Counted from the stretch's first letter, positions 40,054 to 49,531 are shown. The stretch: 64,000 nt of DNA from Streptomyces sp. H39-S7 (GCF_027158205.1 NZ_JAPVLU010000011.1:62001-126000); one strand, 5' to 3'. Made by a program: numbers and translations. The notes: a model not told the origin generated them from the sequence alone.

Positions 40054-40629
40054 TCCGCCGTCCATGCCTTCGCCCGGTCCATGCAACAGCGCACACACTT
40101 CGGCACGACGGATGACGCAAGGGCACAGGAGATTTTCTCCAGCCTCAGCTCGGGGCACGCCATCGTGCTGCTGACGATCACGCGGCTGGTGGAGACCGTC
40201 GCCGAGCAGTCCCTCGTGCTGTTGGACGAGCCCGAGGCCCACCTGCATCCTCCGCTGCTCGCGTCCTTTGTGAGGGCCTTGTCTGACTTGCTGACCGACC
40301 GCAACGGCGTCGCGTTGATCGGCACTCACTCGCCGGTGGTCCTGCAAGAGGTTCCTCGCTTGTGCGTGTGGAAGGTTCATCGTTGGAACCGTCGTCCGCC
40401 GCGACGGCCGGATCTGGAAACGTACGGGGAGAACGTTGGGGTCCTCACCCATGAGATCTTCGGTTTGGAGGCCCGGCGGGCCGGCTTCCACGCCGAGATC
40501 GCCAGGGCCGTCGACGAGCTGGGAACCTACGACCAGGTGCTGGAACGCTTCCAGGGGCAGCTCGGCGGGGAGGCGAAAGGACTGGTCCGGATCCTCCTGG
40601 CGTACCGAAACACGGACGGACACCGCTGA
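40054..40629 (+). pseudogene. AAA/ABC-type ATPase missing its N-terminus (PtuA-like)
   Basis: The surviving frame has an ABC-type signature (FSSLSSGHAIVLL), Walker B with LVLLDEPEAHLH and the switch GTHSPVVLQE, the C-terminal half of an OLD/PtuA-like ATPase. The Walker A half is absent; the frame enters directly from the IS30 right repeat. It overlaps the next gene (ATGA), which encodes an HNH nuclease. ATPase plus HNH is the Septu (PtuA-PtuB) arrangement, so this is probably a Septu system inactivated by the IS30 rearrangement. Confidence 0.75.
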
Positions 40630-41471
40630 TGTGGCCCTTGGACCCACCGAAGTTTTCAGCCCGAGACAGCTATGACGCGTGCGTCCGCGGCACGCGGGAT
40701 CCGCACCGGCGAAGTCTGCTGCTGGCCGCCGGTGACAGCATCGAGGCCGCAGGCGGGCGGTTCCGGCAGGCGGCACAGCGCGGCGCCCTGCACGAGTTGA
40801 AGACCACAGAATTCGTCGTGCCGGGCATCGCAGCGAACGACGCCACTCGATGGGTCTACGAGAACGGCATGGTCAACACGGTGGAGGGTCGTGCCGTCTA
40901 CGACCGGATTATGGCCGCTCCCACGGACGAACGGTGCCCACTGTGCGGGCACGGTGTGGTCCGTACGCTGGACCACTTCCTGCCCAAGAAGATGTTCCCT
41001 GCACTGTGCGTGGACCCCCTGAACCTCGTCCCAGCCTGTGCCGACTGCAACCACGCCAAGGGCGAACGGCTGCCATCATGCGCCGAAACCACGCCGCTGC
41101 ACCCCTACCTGGACCGTATCGAACACGACCCATGGCTGGCGGCCCGGATCGTGGATTGCAGCCCGCTCTACCTGGACTTCTTCGTCAACCCCCCATGCGA
41201 ATGGGAACAGGTCCTCGTCGACCGAACAGCACACCACTTCAACATGTTCAAGCTGGCCGAACTCTTCGCCACGCAGGCCAACCGCACCATCAACAACATC
41301 CGCCAACAGCTCACCACCATGCTGGCCACCGGCGGTCCGGCCGTGGTCAGCGCCTACCTGTCCGCTGAAGCAGCAACGCGCCGCGCCCACCGACTCAACA
41401 GCTGGGAAGGCGTCACTTACCAAACTCTCGCGTGCGATGAAACCTTCTGCACCGGCGCATTCATCCCATGA
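40629..41471 (+). CDS. HNH endonuclease (PtuB-like)
   Basis: The 280-residue protein has an HNH core at about 100-145: CPLCGHGV, RTLDHFLPK with the catalytic His, NLVPACADCNHAKGERLP. The two CxxC pairs are expected to bind structural zinc. The start overlaps the stop of the truncated ATPase gene. In Septu the two products act together against phage. With its partner broken, this nuclease is probably inactive in defence or orphaned. The remainder is helical and unassigned. Confidence 0.82.
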   Translation: MWPLDPPKFSARDSYDACVRGTRDPHRRSLLLAAGDSIEAAGGRFRQAAQRGALHELKTTEFVVPGIAANDATRWVYENGMVNTVEGRAVYDRIMAAPTDERCPLCGHGVVRTLDHFLPKKMFPALCVDPLNLVPACADCNHAKGERLPSCAETTPLHPYLDRIEHDPWLAARIVDCSPLYLDFFVNPPCEWEQVLVDRTAHHFNMFKLAELFATQANRTINNIRQQLTTMLATGGPAVVSAYLSAEAATRRAHRLNSWEGVTYQTLACDETFCTGAFIP

Positions 41472-42009
41472 GCCAGGGCTGGCCCCCTGCCCATGGATCA
41501 AGCTCCTCCCGAAGGGGGCGGTGCCGGCCGAAGCACTCGACGGTGGCTCGCGCGGACCGGCCTCCGCGGAGGGGATGTCGGCGGAGAGCCCTCGGCAAGG
41601 TCAGTCTGCCCAGGGAAACCCGGGAGTCCCGTCGACAGCTTCGCCCTCAGGGCCACCTCGGGGCCGTTGGCGCTGCCGAGCGTCGCTTGTCCGGACTGGC
41701 TTGAGTCTGTCGGCGGTGCCACAGCGTCCTGGAGACCCCTGGAAGCTGCCGGATGGGCTGGACGAGTGATTCCATACCCGCCACCGGAGAGGATTCGCCG
41801 AAAGTACGCTCCGACTTACGGCGAGGTGTCGCAAAAAACCGCCTCCGTCGGGGAGTTGCACTCGTCAGACGGCCGCCCACAGCCTCCGAGCGGCCGTTGA
41901 GGAACGACGTCCTGTACCAGCATGGGTAGTTGCTCCGAACAGAGCGCCCAGAACATCCCTGGAGGCCCCTGTGAGCCCCTGAAGCTCCTGCGAATGTGAT
42001 GTCCTTCGC
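41472..42009. other. Gene-free stretch before the IS630 element
   Basis: No supported ORF. It ends at the TA dinucleotide next to the left terminal repeat of the IS630 element. Confidence 0.45.
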
Positions 42010-42058
42010 TAGTGCTGTGACCGCATAGGTTCGCCGGGTTGGTCGTCGTGGCGGTTGG

Positions 42059-43216
42059 ATGTGGGATGACGTCCGATCCGACCTTGGAGGAGCGGTGGCC
42101 GAGCCTGTCCGTGTGCGCAGACTTGCGGACCAAGAGGGGCAGCGGCTACAGCAGATCGTGCGCCGGGGCAGTACACGTTCGGTGCGATATCGGCGCGCGA
42201 TGATGCTGCTGGCCTCGGCCGGCGGGAACCGGGTACCGGTGATCGCCCAGTTGGTGCAGGCCGACGAGGACACCGTGCGCGATGTGATCCACCGGTTCAA
42301 CGAGATCGGCCTGGACTGCCTGGACCCTCGGTGGGCGGGAGGCCGTCCTCGCCTGCTCAGTCGTGACGACGAGGACTTCGTGGTCCTGGCGGCCACCACC
42401 CGCCCCACCAAGCTCGGCCAGCCTTTCACCCGCTGGTCGCTGCGCAAACTCGTCGCCTACCTGCGGAAAGTCGACAGCCGGGTGATCCGGATCGGCCGGG
42501 AGACGTTACGCGGCCTGCTCGCCCGCCGCGGTGTCACCTTCCAGCGCACCAAGACATGGAAGGAATCCCCCGCCCCGGACCGCGAGGTGAAGCTGGACCG
42601 GATTGAGGAGGTCCTGGACCGCTTTCCGGACCGAGTGTTCGCCTTCGACGAGTTCGGGCCGTTCGGAATCCGGCCCACCGCAGGCTTGTGCTGGGCCGAA
42701 CGGAAACATCCCGACCGGGTGCCGGCTACCTACCGCCGCACCCACGGCGTGCGCTACTTCCACGGCTGTTACTCGGTTGGCGACGACACCCTGTGGGGCG
42801 TCAACCGCCTCAGGAAAAGCGCCGCGAACACGCTGGCCGCGCTGAAGTCGATCCGCGCCGCCCGGCCCGACGGCGCACCGATCTACGTGATCATGGACAA
42901 CCTGTCCGCTCACAAGGGCGCCGCCCTCCGCCGCTGGGCGAAGAAGAACAAGATCGAGTTGTGCTTCACCCCGACCTACGCCTCGTGGGCGGACCCGATC
43001 GAGGCGCACTTCGGACCCTTGAGGCAGTTCACCATCGCCAACTCCAGCCACCCCAACCACACTGTGCAGACCCGGGCGCTGCACGCCTACCTGCGCTGGC
43101 GCAATGCCAACGCCCGCCATCACGACGTCCTGGCCGCCGAACGCAGGGAGCGGGCCCGCATACGAAGCGAGAAAGGCATCCGCTGGGGTGGACGTCCCCT
43201 CAAAGCCGTAGCCTGA
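42059..43216 (+). CDS. IS630-family transposase
   Basis: The protein is up to 385 residues; a GTG at 42095, preceded by GGAGGAG, is the more likely start. It has an N-terminal HTH (PVIAQLVQADEDTVRDVIHR, YLRKVDSRVIRIGRETLRGL) and the DDE_3 core: VFAFDEFGPFGIRP, PIYVIMDNLSAHKG and FTPTYASWADPIEAHFG. The single ORF is intact and of normal length, so the element could be active. Confidence 0.9.
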   Translation: MWDDVRSDLGGAVAEPVRVRRLADQEGQRLQQIVRRGSTRSVRYRRAMMLLASAGGNRVPVIAQLVQADEDTVRDVIHRFNEIGLDCLDPRWAGGRPRLLSRDDEDFVVLAATTRPTKLGQPFTRWSLRKLVAYLRKVDSRVIRIGRETLRGLLARRGVTFQRTKTWKESPAPDREVKLDRIEEVLDRFPDRVFAFDEFGPFGIRPTAGLCWAERKHPDRVPATYRRTHGVRYFHGCYSVGDDTLWGVNRLRKSAANTLAALKSIRAARPDGAPIYVIMDNLSAHKGAALRRWAKKNKIELCFTPTYASWADPIEAHFGPLRQFTIANSSHPNHTVQTRALHAYLRWRNANARHHDVLAAERRERARIRSEKGIRWGGRPLKAVA

Positions 43217-43225
43217 CCCAACTCC

Positions 43226-43256
43226 CTGAACCTACGAGGGCACAGCATCGGCTCTA
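43226..43256 (-). repeat. Internal, degenerate right end of the IS630 element
   Basis: Read on the minus strand, TGCTGTGCCCTCGTAGGTTC matches the left repeat TGCTGTGACCGCATAGGTTC at 16 of 20 bases. Its terminal TA-G supplies the stop codon of the NACHT gene. Confidence 0.6.
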
Positions 43257-45506
43257 CTGACGGTCGGCTAGGTGACGTTGAAGGTCGAGGTGCCGGAACT
43301 GGTACACGGCTCCGACGCGGCGAAGCACTGCGTGTTGCTGGTGGGCATCGACGAGGAAGCTCATGAGGTTGCGGGGTGCCTTGCGGCGGAGGGCCAGGTA
43401 CCAGCACGTGATCGTCAGCGCCGGCGAAGCCGTATGCCGGAAGGCCACCGCAAGGCCCCCGTAGAGGCTGAGGCCAATCAGGCCCAACGTCGTCAGGGCC
43501 ACCTCCGTCAAAGGGAGCTCGGCAGAAGCACCAGCGAAGGCAGCTGGCCCCTGCGTCACGAGCCCGAAGATGAGCAGCCCAGCGATGCCGATCAGGCCCA
43601 GGGCCGGAGGGCCAAGGATGATGGTGCGTGCGGTCTTGCGGTCGCGCTCCAGGAGGGAGAGAGGGTCCATAGCAACGACTGTGTCGGCTTCCTGGGTGGC
43701 CTTCCGGCCGAACCCCAAGAAGACGATCACTACGGCTACAGGAAGTACCAGGACCCCGGTGCCCACATCTTCCCGGTAAGCCGCGAAGCAGCTGATCGCG
43801 AGCACCATCGCGACGCTCAGCCAAGAAACACGGATCCGCGCGGCGGGCTCCGGCTTAGGCTCCAAGAAAGCGTAAAGGGCGCCAAGGACCCAACCAGCGG
43901 CCACGACGCCAGCCGTGGCGACCAGCCAGGCAGGCGCGGAAGAAACGATGGCCAGCGGGGTGGCTACTGCGATCGCCACCCAGAACGGCATCCCGATTAC
44001 CGCGGCATGGATAACACGTGGAACGGCCCGACGCAGATTCCACCATTCGATGTCGGTCGTGCCGCTCACGTTGTCCTTCAGATGACCAGCCAGGAATCGT
44101 AGGCTTTTCTCGGCCTCCTCAGCCGTCCACCGGGTCGCACCCGGGCGACCCGGGTCGTATGCGGATGGCACAAAGCCAGCGAGAAGTTGGTCCTCGACTT
44201 CGGCGCGGGTGCGGGATGTGCCGGTGGCCGGGTCGATGATGAGATCAACGGGGGACGGGCGCCCTGCAATGGCCTCACCAGGACGGATGCTGTAGATGTC
44301 GGCGGCCAGTGAGGCCATGAGGGGGGTGCGGAGTGCGAGAGTGACGGGCCGGGTTGCGTCGGATAGCTCTTCCATGACCGGCCGCCAAAGCTGTGACAGG
44401 AAGTCGTCACTGGCACCAGCGCACAGGTGGGCCCGCACTGTCTCTACGTCAAGGTCCTGGAGTTCGATGCCAGCAGCCTGCACGAGTGGTAACGGCCGGG
44501 TCCCCGAGTCAGCCGGCTCGTACGACAGGGCGTTCTGGTAGTCCTCGGTGCGGCAAGCGAGAACGATTCCTTGGCCAGCCAGCAGCGCCGCGTTGATTCT
44601 CCGCAGCGCCTCCATCCGAAAGCCTTGTTTGATCTCATCGAAGCCGTCCAGCAGAGGAAGTATCCGCCTGTCGTCGAGCAGGGCTCTGGCACGGCTGATC
44701 GAGCCGTCCGGTGCCGGGGCGGCCAGGCCCAGGAATTCATAGTCGATCGACAGCCTGCGGTCCATCCAGGCGAACAGATCACCCTCCTCCACTGGATTCC
44801 AGGACGCCAGGGAGAGGAGAACCGGGACAGGCTGCTCGCTGTTCTGACCGCGCAGTGCAAGGAGTTTCCGTAACAGCTGGACAAGCAGCACCGACTTCCC
44901 CGCTCCCTCTCGCCCCAAGACAACCAGGCGGTGTGTGGGGACCTGTTTGGAGAACACCTCCGTGATCCGCTCGGCACCGGCTCCCCCCAGACCGGCGGAG
45001 TCAGCAGCCCACTCATCCCGATTCGGCGCGCCGCCCGTAGGCCAATGCTCGGCCGCCGCACAGATGCTCGCCCAAGGCTCGGTCAAACCCGCAGGGGCCT
45101 GCTGCCACGAGACGGTCAAAGATCCATCGTCGTCCAACCCTCGCACTTTCGCCTCGGCCTCCCAGACCTGGCTGACCTTGCGCGCCAGGTCATTGGCGAT
45201 GCCGGCCAACTGGACGCTGTCCGCCGCATCCCGGCGGTCTGCCTTGTATGCCTCCCATGCCACGGCCAATGAGGCGATCCCGGCCACCAGGCCAAGCACG
45301 CTTACACCGAAGCTCAAAACCCCAGCGATTCCAGAGGTGTCGAGTTCGGGTCTCCGCGCCGCCCGTACCGTCCACACCACCCCGGCAACTCCAGCCAGGA
45401 CAAGCAGAATGCCCACCCAAAGCCAGAGACCCCTCCGGCGCCTGCGTTGTGGCTGCACTCCGAAGCCCCCCATGGAAGAGTGATGCCCATCTCTTTGTCT
45501 GCCCAT
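43254..45506 (-). CDS. Membrane-bound NACHT-type STAND ATPase
   Basis: The 750-residue protein begins with two transmembrane helices (about 27-47 and 60-85). The NACHT ATPase has Walker A GREGAGKS at 198-205 and Walker B ILPLLDGFDEI near 282-292, followed by LACRTEDY. After a helical region a block of about six hydrophobic segments (roughly 500-690) follows, and the tail YQFRHLDLQRHLADR is usual for this group. Membrane NACHT proteins of this sort are common in Streptomyces and are presumed sensors or defence effectors. It lies between the IS630 transposase and the distal terminal repeat, so it may have moved with the IS. Confidence 0.82.
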   Translation of the reverse strand: MGRQRDGHHSSMGGFGVQPQRRRRRGLWLWVGILLVLAGVAGVVWTVRAARRPELDTSGIAGVLSFGVSVLGLVAGIASLAVAWEAYKADRRDAADSVQLAGIANDLARKVSQVWEAEAKVRGLDDDGSLTVSWQQAPAGLTEPWASICAAAEHWPTGGAPNRDEWAADSAGLGGAGAERITEVFSKQVPTHRLVVLGREGAGKSVLLVQLLRKLLALRGQNSEQPVPVLLSLASWNPVEEGDLFAWMDRRLSIDYEFLGLAAPAPDGSISRARALLDDRRILPLLDGFDEIKQGFRMEALRRINAALLAGQGIVLACRTEDYQNALSYEPADSGTRPLPLVQAAGIELQDLDVETVRAHLCAGASDDFLSQLWRPVMEELSDATRPVTLALRTPLMASLAADIYSIRPGEAIAGRPSPVDLIIDPATGTSRTRAEVEDQLLAGFVPSAYDPGRPGATRWTAEEAEKSLRFLAGHLKDNVSGTTDIEWWNLRRAVPRVIHAAVIGMPFWVAIAVATPLAIVSSAPAWLVATAGVVAAGWVLGALYAFLEPKPEPAARIRVSWLSVAMVLAISCFAAYREDVGTGVLVLPVAVVIVFLGFGRKATQEADTVVAMDPLSLLERDRKTARTIILGPPALGLIGIAGLLIFGLVTQGPAAFAGASAELPLTEVALTTLGLIGLSLYGGLAVAFRHTASPALTITCWYLALRRKAPRNLMSFLVDAHQQHAVLRRVGAVYQFRHLDLQRHLADRQ

Positions 45507-45661
45507 TCCCTGCCGGTAGACGGGGCGCAGCGGGCCCCTGCACTCTCGCTTCGCCCTGACGGTGGACGGTGACGTCGGGGCGGCCGAGCAGGCTGCGCAA
45601 CGCCTCCCGGCCGCACACGGAGAAGCTTGGCCACACCCGGCGAACCTATGCAGTCACAGCA

Positions 45662-45889
45662 CTAGCTGCGCCATTCGGGCACGACGCGCTGCTGCGCTTG
45701 GTCGCCGACGGCGAAGGCGGCGGTCAAGGGACCCTGATCACCGGACTCGCGTTCATGCCCACCCGCGCGCAACGCCAAGCGCGGCCCTTCGACACACTCG
45801 GCTGGCCCGCCAATCCCGGCCCGTGGCCAGGCTGGGACCACTACCATGTCAGCGTCCACAACGGACTGCAGAAGATCCAGCTTGTGTGA
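45662..45889 (+). pseudogene. C-terminal fragment of an unidentified protein
   Basis: Right of the distal IS630 repeat the frame encodes HDALLRLVADGEGGGQGTLI, ITGLAFMPTRAQRQARPF and WPGWDHYHVSVHNGLQKIQL, then stops. The sequence is protein-like, but no start or N-terminal part exists beyond the repeat. It was probably truncated by the insertion. The family is not recognised. Confidence 0.4.
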
Positions 45890-45950
45890 GGGCAATGCCT
45901 ACGCTCCGCGCGCTCTACCGGTTCGGCGGGATGCCTTTTAGGCTCGGTGG

Positions 45951-46889
45951 ATGTCCAAGGAGCAGCGGGGTCGTCGTCATCGTCAGCCTCAGCAGCGGCC
46001 CGCGCGCCCGGCAAGTCGGGTGCCGGCGCCCGTGGCTCGCCGGGATTGGCAGAGCGATCCGCGGTACGCGGGGTCTTCGCCGCTGCGGGGGCGGCCGGGT
46101 GCGGTGGCCACCTTGTTGGAGCGGTTATCCGGCGATCAGCTTGTGGAGTTGTTGATGCCGCATCTGTGGGCGTCGATCGTCGAGGGCATCCCGTCGAACA
46201 CCTGCGTTGATGCGTGCCACACCCTGCGCTACGCGTACGGGCAGTTCGGGCTGCGCAGCGAGCTGCAGCCCGTGAGCCTCATGGTCCGCAACGGGCAGGG
46301 CGAGACCGTGGTGGATACGGCCGAGGAGCCGTGGTGGAGCGCCGACGGCAGCATCTTTCACGGGCACTGTGTGCTGGGCCTGCCGGACTGCCTGCGCGTG
46401 GTCGACCCCACCGTTGAGCAGTTCGCCCCCGTGCGGGAGCTGGGACAGGGCCCGCTGGTGGGCCGGACGATTGCCGCCGAGCCCCCGGCACAGGCCGGGC
46501 GCCTGATGGCGCCGGGCACGCTGTTCGCGGTGCAGCGCGGCGACTGCAGGCTCCTCTACACCGTCGCTGCCGACCGGTATACCGACGTCGTGCGCGACCA
46601 GGAATGGATCACCGCGCACGCGCCCGCTTACTACCGCACCGGTGTCAACCTCGCCTCCATGATGATCCTGGCCCTGCGTATACCGGACGTCATCGGCCGC
46701 GCCCGCCAAACCCCTTACCCGCGGCTGCATGCCCTCCTGCGGGTGATCGGCGACGCGCAAGAGGAGATCGACGACGCCCGGGACCTGCGCTTTCGGATCA
46801 TGGTGGACGGAGTCATCCAAGCGCTGCGCCTGGACGAGATACCCCTGCCCGCAACTACACCGGCTCCCGGTGTCCCGAACCCCGCGTGA
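45951..46889 (+). CDS. Papain-fold-like hypothetical protein
   Basis: In this 312-residue protein the middle region has the order expected of a Cys-His-Asp catalytic set: SNTCVDACHTLRYAYGQFG with Cys85, FHGHCVLGLP with His139, LRVVDPTVEQF with Asp152. The residues before and after are basic or Pro-rich and helical. It could be a peptidase or transglutaminase-like enzyme of unknown substrate. No partner gene is evident. Assignment to a named family was not possible. Confidence 0.55.
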   Translation: MSKEQRGRRHRQPQQRPARPASRVPAPVARRDWQSDPRYAGSSPLRGRPGAVATLLERLSGDQLVELLMPHLWASIVEGIPSNTCVDACHTLRYAYGQFGLRSELQPVSLMVRNGQGETVVDTAEEPWWSADGSIFHGHCVLGLPDCLRVVDPTVEQFAPVRELGQGPLVGRTIAAEPPAQAGRLMAPGTLFAVQRGDCRLLYTVAADRYTDVVRDQEWITAHAPAYYRTGVNLASMMILALRIPDVIGRARQTPYPRLHALLRVIGDAQEEIDDARDLRFRIMVDGVIQALRLDEIPLPATTPAPGVPNPA

Positions 46890-47692
46890 TCCGTCAGTCC
46901 ACCCCTCGTGCCGTCACCTCGCAGACGTCGCACCCAAGGTGAGGTCAGCTGAGCCGGTGTGAGGAACGCGGCGAGGTCGACGGCGGCATTGGTGTCGGCG
47001 GCGGCCAGCCGAGCCGCGAACGCGACCTGGTCGGCGCTGACACCCGGTGCCAGGCGTGCGAGTTCGGCGAGCAACGCGGCGTGCGCAAGCACCGGCGCAG
47101 GCAGAAGGCCCGCGGCGGCCTCGCGGGCGGCCGAGTCCTGGTAGTGCCCCAGGCGCGCAGCCAGCGCGCTTGCGAGCCAGGCATCGAGGTCAGCCTGAAC
47201 GTAGGACCCGGCCCGGCGGGTCAGCTCATCACGAGCGGCTTCATCGCCCACACGGGTCTCCGCCTGCTCCAAGGTGCCCTGCTCGCGCAGCGTCTGCAGT
47301 TCGTCAGCACGAGCCGCGGTGCGGGCGGCTTCGCGCAGTTCGGCGTCCCGAGCTGCGATGGCTGCGGCGTCTGCCGCGAGCTCGTCCTGGACGACGATGT
47401 CGTCGTCCGGGTCGTCCACGCCGCCGACGGTGGCGAGCAGCTGGGTGATCCGCTGCCACTCAGCGAGTTCGGCCGGCCCCCGCTCATCGAAGGCCAGATC
47501 CTCATCCCGTGCATCCTGCCGATCCTGCCAACGGGCGTTCTCGAGCGCGGCCACAGCCTCGCTGTGCGTCATGCCACGGGCGCGACGGCGGACCGAGCTG
47601 CGCCCCACCTTCGCCCCGTCGATCACCGTGCGGGTCACGGACGGTGCAGTACGGGTCTCTGGAACGTGGCGGTGGGAGGCGGCCATGCTCAT
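46715..47692 (-). CDS. Hypothetical Ala/Glu-rich helical protein
   Basis: From ATG 47692 (or 47686) the protein is rich in Ala, Glu, Asp and Arg, with a coiled-coil-like centre (DELAADAAAIAARDAELREA). No domain is recognised. The first 260 residues look coding, but the last ~60 overlap the end of the convergent 45951 gene and read as low-complexity. The true stop may have been lost by a frameshift near 46890-46950, and the C-terminus should be treated with caution. Confidence 0.5.
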   Translation of the reverse strand: MSMAASHRHVPETRTAPSVTRTVIDGAKVGRSSVRRRARGMTHSEAVAALENARWQDRQDARDEDLAFDERGPAELAEWQRITQLLATVGGVDDPDDDIVVQDELAADAAAIAARDAELREAARTAARADELQTLREQGTLEQAETRVGDEAARDELTRRAGSYVQADLDAWLASALAARLGHYQDSAAREAAAGLLPAPVLAHAALLAELARLAPGVSADQVAFAARLAAADTNAAVDLAAFLTPAQLTSPWVRRLRGDGTRGGLTDHAGFGTPGAGVVAGRGISSRRSAWMTPSTMIRKRRSRASSISSCASPITRRRACSRG

Positions 47693-48475
47693 CAGGTCTC
47701 GCCTATCTGTCAGAGGGAGTGACGGCCCGCCCCCAGAGCGCTTTGACGGGCCGTCACTCGATGTATAGCAGGTTCTGAATTCGCTGTGTTCGGAATCCAT
47801 AGAGACGGGAAATCTGGCAAATTTGCAATTCAGCCCACTAGATGGGCGCCACATTCCGAAATGGGCATTGTGCAAGAAACAGAAGAAGGCGGACTCGCAT
47901 GCATCATAACCACCGGGAAGCCCCACATTATGTCAGCGACCACGTCCGCGCGGCTGCAGAGGCGCGCGGCCCCCTACGATGCGACGCGCTCCAGGAGCTC
48001 ACGCACTGCGGGAGGGTTGCCGAACGGTGCGAGGGCGGTCAGGACGGTGTCCAGGCGTCGTGCTGCCCGTGGTGAGTCTCGGTGCCGTCGATCCGCCGGC
48101 TGACCCCTTCGGCCTCGGCATAGGCGAACACGTCCTCCAGTGTCCGCAGCCGGACACCGGACCGGTCGGGAACGGCGAATTGCGCGACGGCCGGCCCCGG
48201 CAGCGCGCCGCCGGTCCCCGTCGCGTCGCTCGCGCAGCGCCGACTCCCGTGGGGCCCCTCGTGCACACTCCGGCGAGTTGCTCGAAGAACTGGCACCGAA
48301 GTGGAAGAGCCCAGGCAAGCGTCACAACTTGTCCAACCCGTGCAGCCCTCTCACGTCACGGGCCGACCGCTACCGCTCTCGTTACCGCCTGCAACCCGTG
48401 GACATCGAGGACCCGGCAGAGAGGCGCCGAGGAAACCCCGAGCACGACCGTCGCCTGCCCGTTAGCCTCACCTGC
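47693..48475. other. Mostly non-coding stretch with AT-rich segment and transposase debris
   Basis: The segment 47765-47930 has markedly lower GC than the window and contains the palindrome GCAAATTTGC at 47817-47826. It probably holds the promoter of the minus-strand gene. The minus strand at 47980-48300 carries transposase remnants described separately. Confidence 0.5.
47980..48300 (-). pseudogene. Transposase remnant
   Basis: Fragments in different frames (AVAQFAVPDRSGVRLRTLED, FAYAEAEGVSRRIDGTE) look like the N-terminal part of a DDE_4-type 'transposase family' protein in which a segment about RTL.D.FAYA and RIDGTE is conserved. No intact frame remains, and catalytic motifs are missing. 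Confidence 0.4.
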
Positions 48476-48997
48476 ATGGAAGAAGTGGATCTTCTGCCGC
48501 ATCTGGACGGGACGGAGCGCGGCCTCGTCGTGATGATGTGCGGATTGCCCGGCTCGGGCAAGAGCACCTACGCGCAAGCACTCGAACGCCGCGGCTACAC
48601 CCGACTTTCGATCGACGAGGTGGTGTGGGCGCGCATCGGCCACGACGCGGCCGACCTCGACCCGGCGGAGTACGAGCAGCTCAAGTCCGCCGTCGAGCAG
48701 GAACAGTGGGAATATCTGATCCGCTTGATGGGGGCGAAGGTGCCCGTCGTCATCGACTACAGCTTCTGGAGCCGGGCCGTCCGGGACCGATACAAGGCCG
48801 CGATCGAGAGCCACGGATGCCGCTGGGAACTGATCCGCCTCAAAGCCGATCTTGAAACCCTGCGACGCCGACTGGCCGCCCGCAACGAGCGAACCGGCGC
48901 TAACAGCGTCACCGTCTCCGATGAACTCCTGGAACGCTACTTCGCAAACTTCGAGGAGCCCATCGGCGAGGGCGAGCGCGTCATCATGCAGCAATGA
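48476..48997 (+). CDS. P-loop kinase (AAA_33 / polynucleotide-kinase-like)
   Basis: The 173-residue protein has Walker A GLPGSGKS at 23-30 within LVVMMCGLPGSGKSTYAQ, a following RLSIDEVVWAR, VVIDYSFWSRAVRDRYK as the Walker B/lid region and LRRRLAARNE as the LID arginine stretch. This is the pattern of small ATP-dependent kinases of the zeta/PNKP/chloramphenicol phosphotransferase group. No antitoxin is next to it. The substrate is unknown. Confidence 0.75.
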   Translation: MEEVDLLPHLDGTERGLVVMMCGLPGSGKSTYAQALERRGYTRLSIDEVVWARIGHDAADLDPAEYEQLKSAVEQEQWEYLIRLMGAKVPVVIDYSFWSRAVRDRYKAAIESHGCRWELIRLKADLETLRRRLAARNERTGANSVTVSDELLERYFANFEEPIGEGERVIMQQ

Positions 48998-49009
48998 TTC
49001 CCCAGCTCG

Positions 49010-49531
49010 TTAGCCGATGCCGGTGACCTGCAGGGCGGTGGTCCAGTTGGTGGCGATGGCGGTGCGGGCGGAGGACAGGGTGATGGTGCCCTTGCAGACG
49101 GCGTTCTTCAGTTTCGTCTCCACGCCGTCCTTGGTGGTGGCGGTCTTCGTACCATAGCGGGGCTCGGGCCACAGGTTCTTCGGATCCCGCGGGGCGCCGC
49201 CCAGCTCGAGGGGGACCTGGTGGTCTTCCTCGTAGTCCGCGGTGCTGATGTCGGTGTAGCCGTACTCGGCGATCTGCTGGACCTTCAGCGCGTTGGTGTA
49301 CGACGTGGGCGGCCGCACGGTCGCGGTCCAGCCCGAGACACAGATCGTGGAGCCGATGCTCGCCTGCGTGACATCGGGGTTGTAGGTGCCCGGGGTACAG
49401 GTGCGGTCCGGCAGCGGCAGATACGACTGCGAGCACGTCGCGGCGTGGGCGGTGCCGGTAGCGGCGATGAGACCGGCCGCAGCCAGAGCGACGGCAGATC
49501 CGCCAGCGATGACACGGGACAGAGAACGCAT
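49010..49531 (-). CDS. Secreted protein with DHxxPLELGG (HNH/EndoI-like) motif
   Basis: The 173-residue protein has a clear signal peptide (MRSLSRVIAGGSAVALAAAG..., cleavage after TAHA near residue 31). The mature part has several Cys and the segment YEEDHQVPLELGGAPRDPKN followed by LWPEPR, a motif of secreted HNH-like nuclease folds in actinomycetes. Whether it still cuts DNA is not clear, since no full HNH triad is visible. GGGAGT precedes the ATG. It converges with the kinase gene 12 bp away. Confidence 0.7.
   Translation of the reverse strand: MRSLSRVIAGGSAVALAAAGLIAATGTAHAATCSQSYLPLPDRTCTPGTYNPDVTQASIGSTICVSGWTATVRPPTSYTNALKVQQIAEYGYTDISTADYEEDHQVPLELGGAPRDPKNLWPEPRYGTKTATTKDGVETKLKNAVCKGTITLSSARTAIATNWTTALQVTGIG

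Larger units (their letters stand above)
42012..45662 (+). mobile_element. IS630-type unit whose near-identical distal repeats enclose transposase and NACHT gene
   Basis: A 32-base repeat at 42008-42039 recurs inverted at 45635-45666 with a single mismatch (core GTGCTGTGAC ... GCATAGGTTCGCCGGGT). In both places the repeat follows a TA dinucleotide, the target site duplicated by IS630/Tc1 elements. The transposase's own right end at about 43226-43256 is a more degenerate copy. The unit between the outer repeats is 3.65 kb and carries the transposase plus a NACHT ATPase on the opposite strand. Confidence 0.65.
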
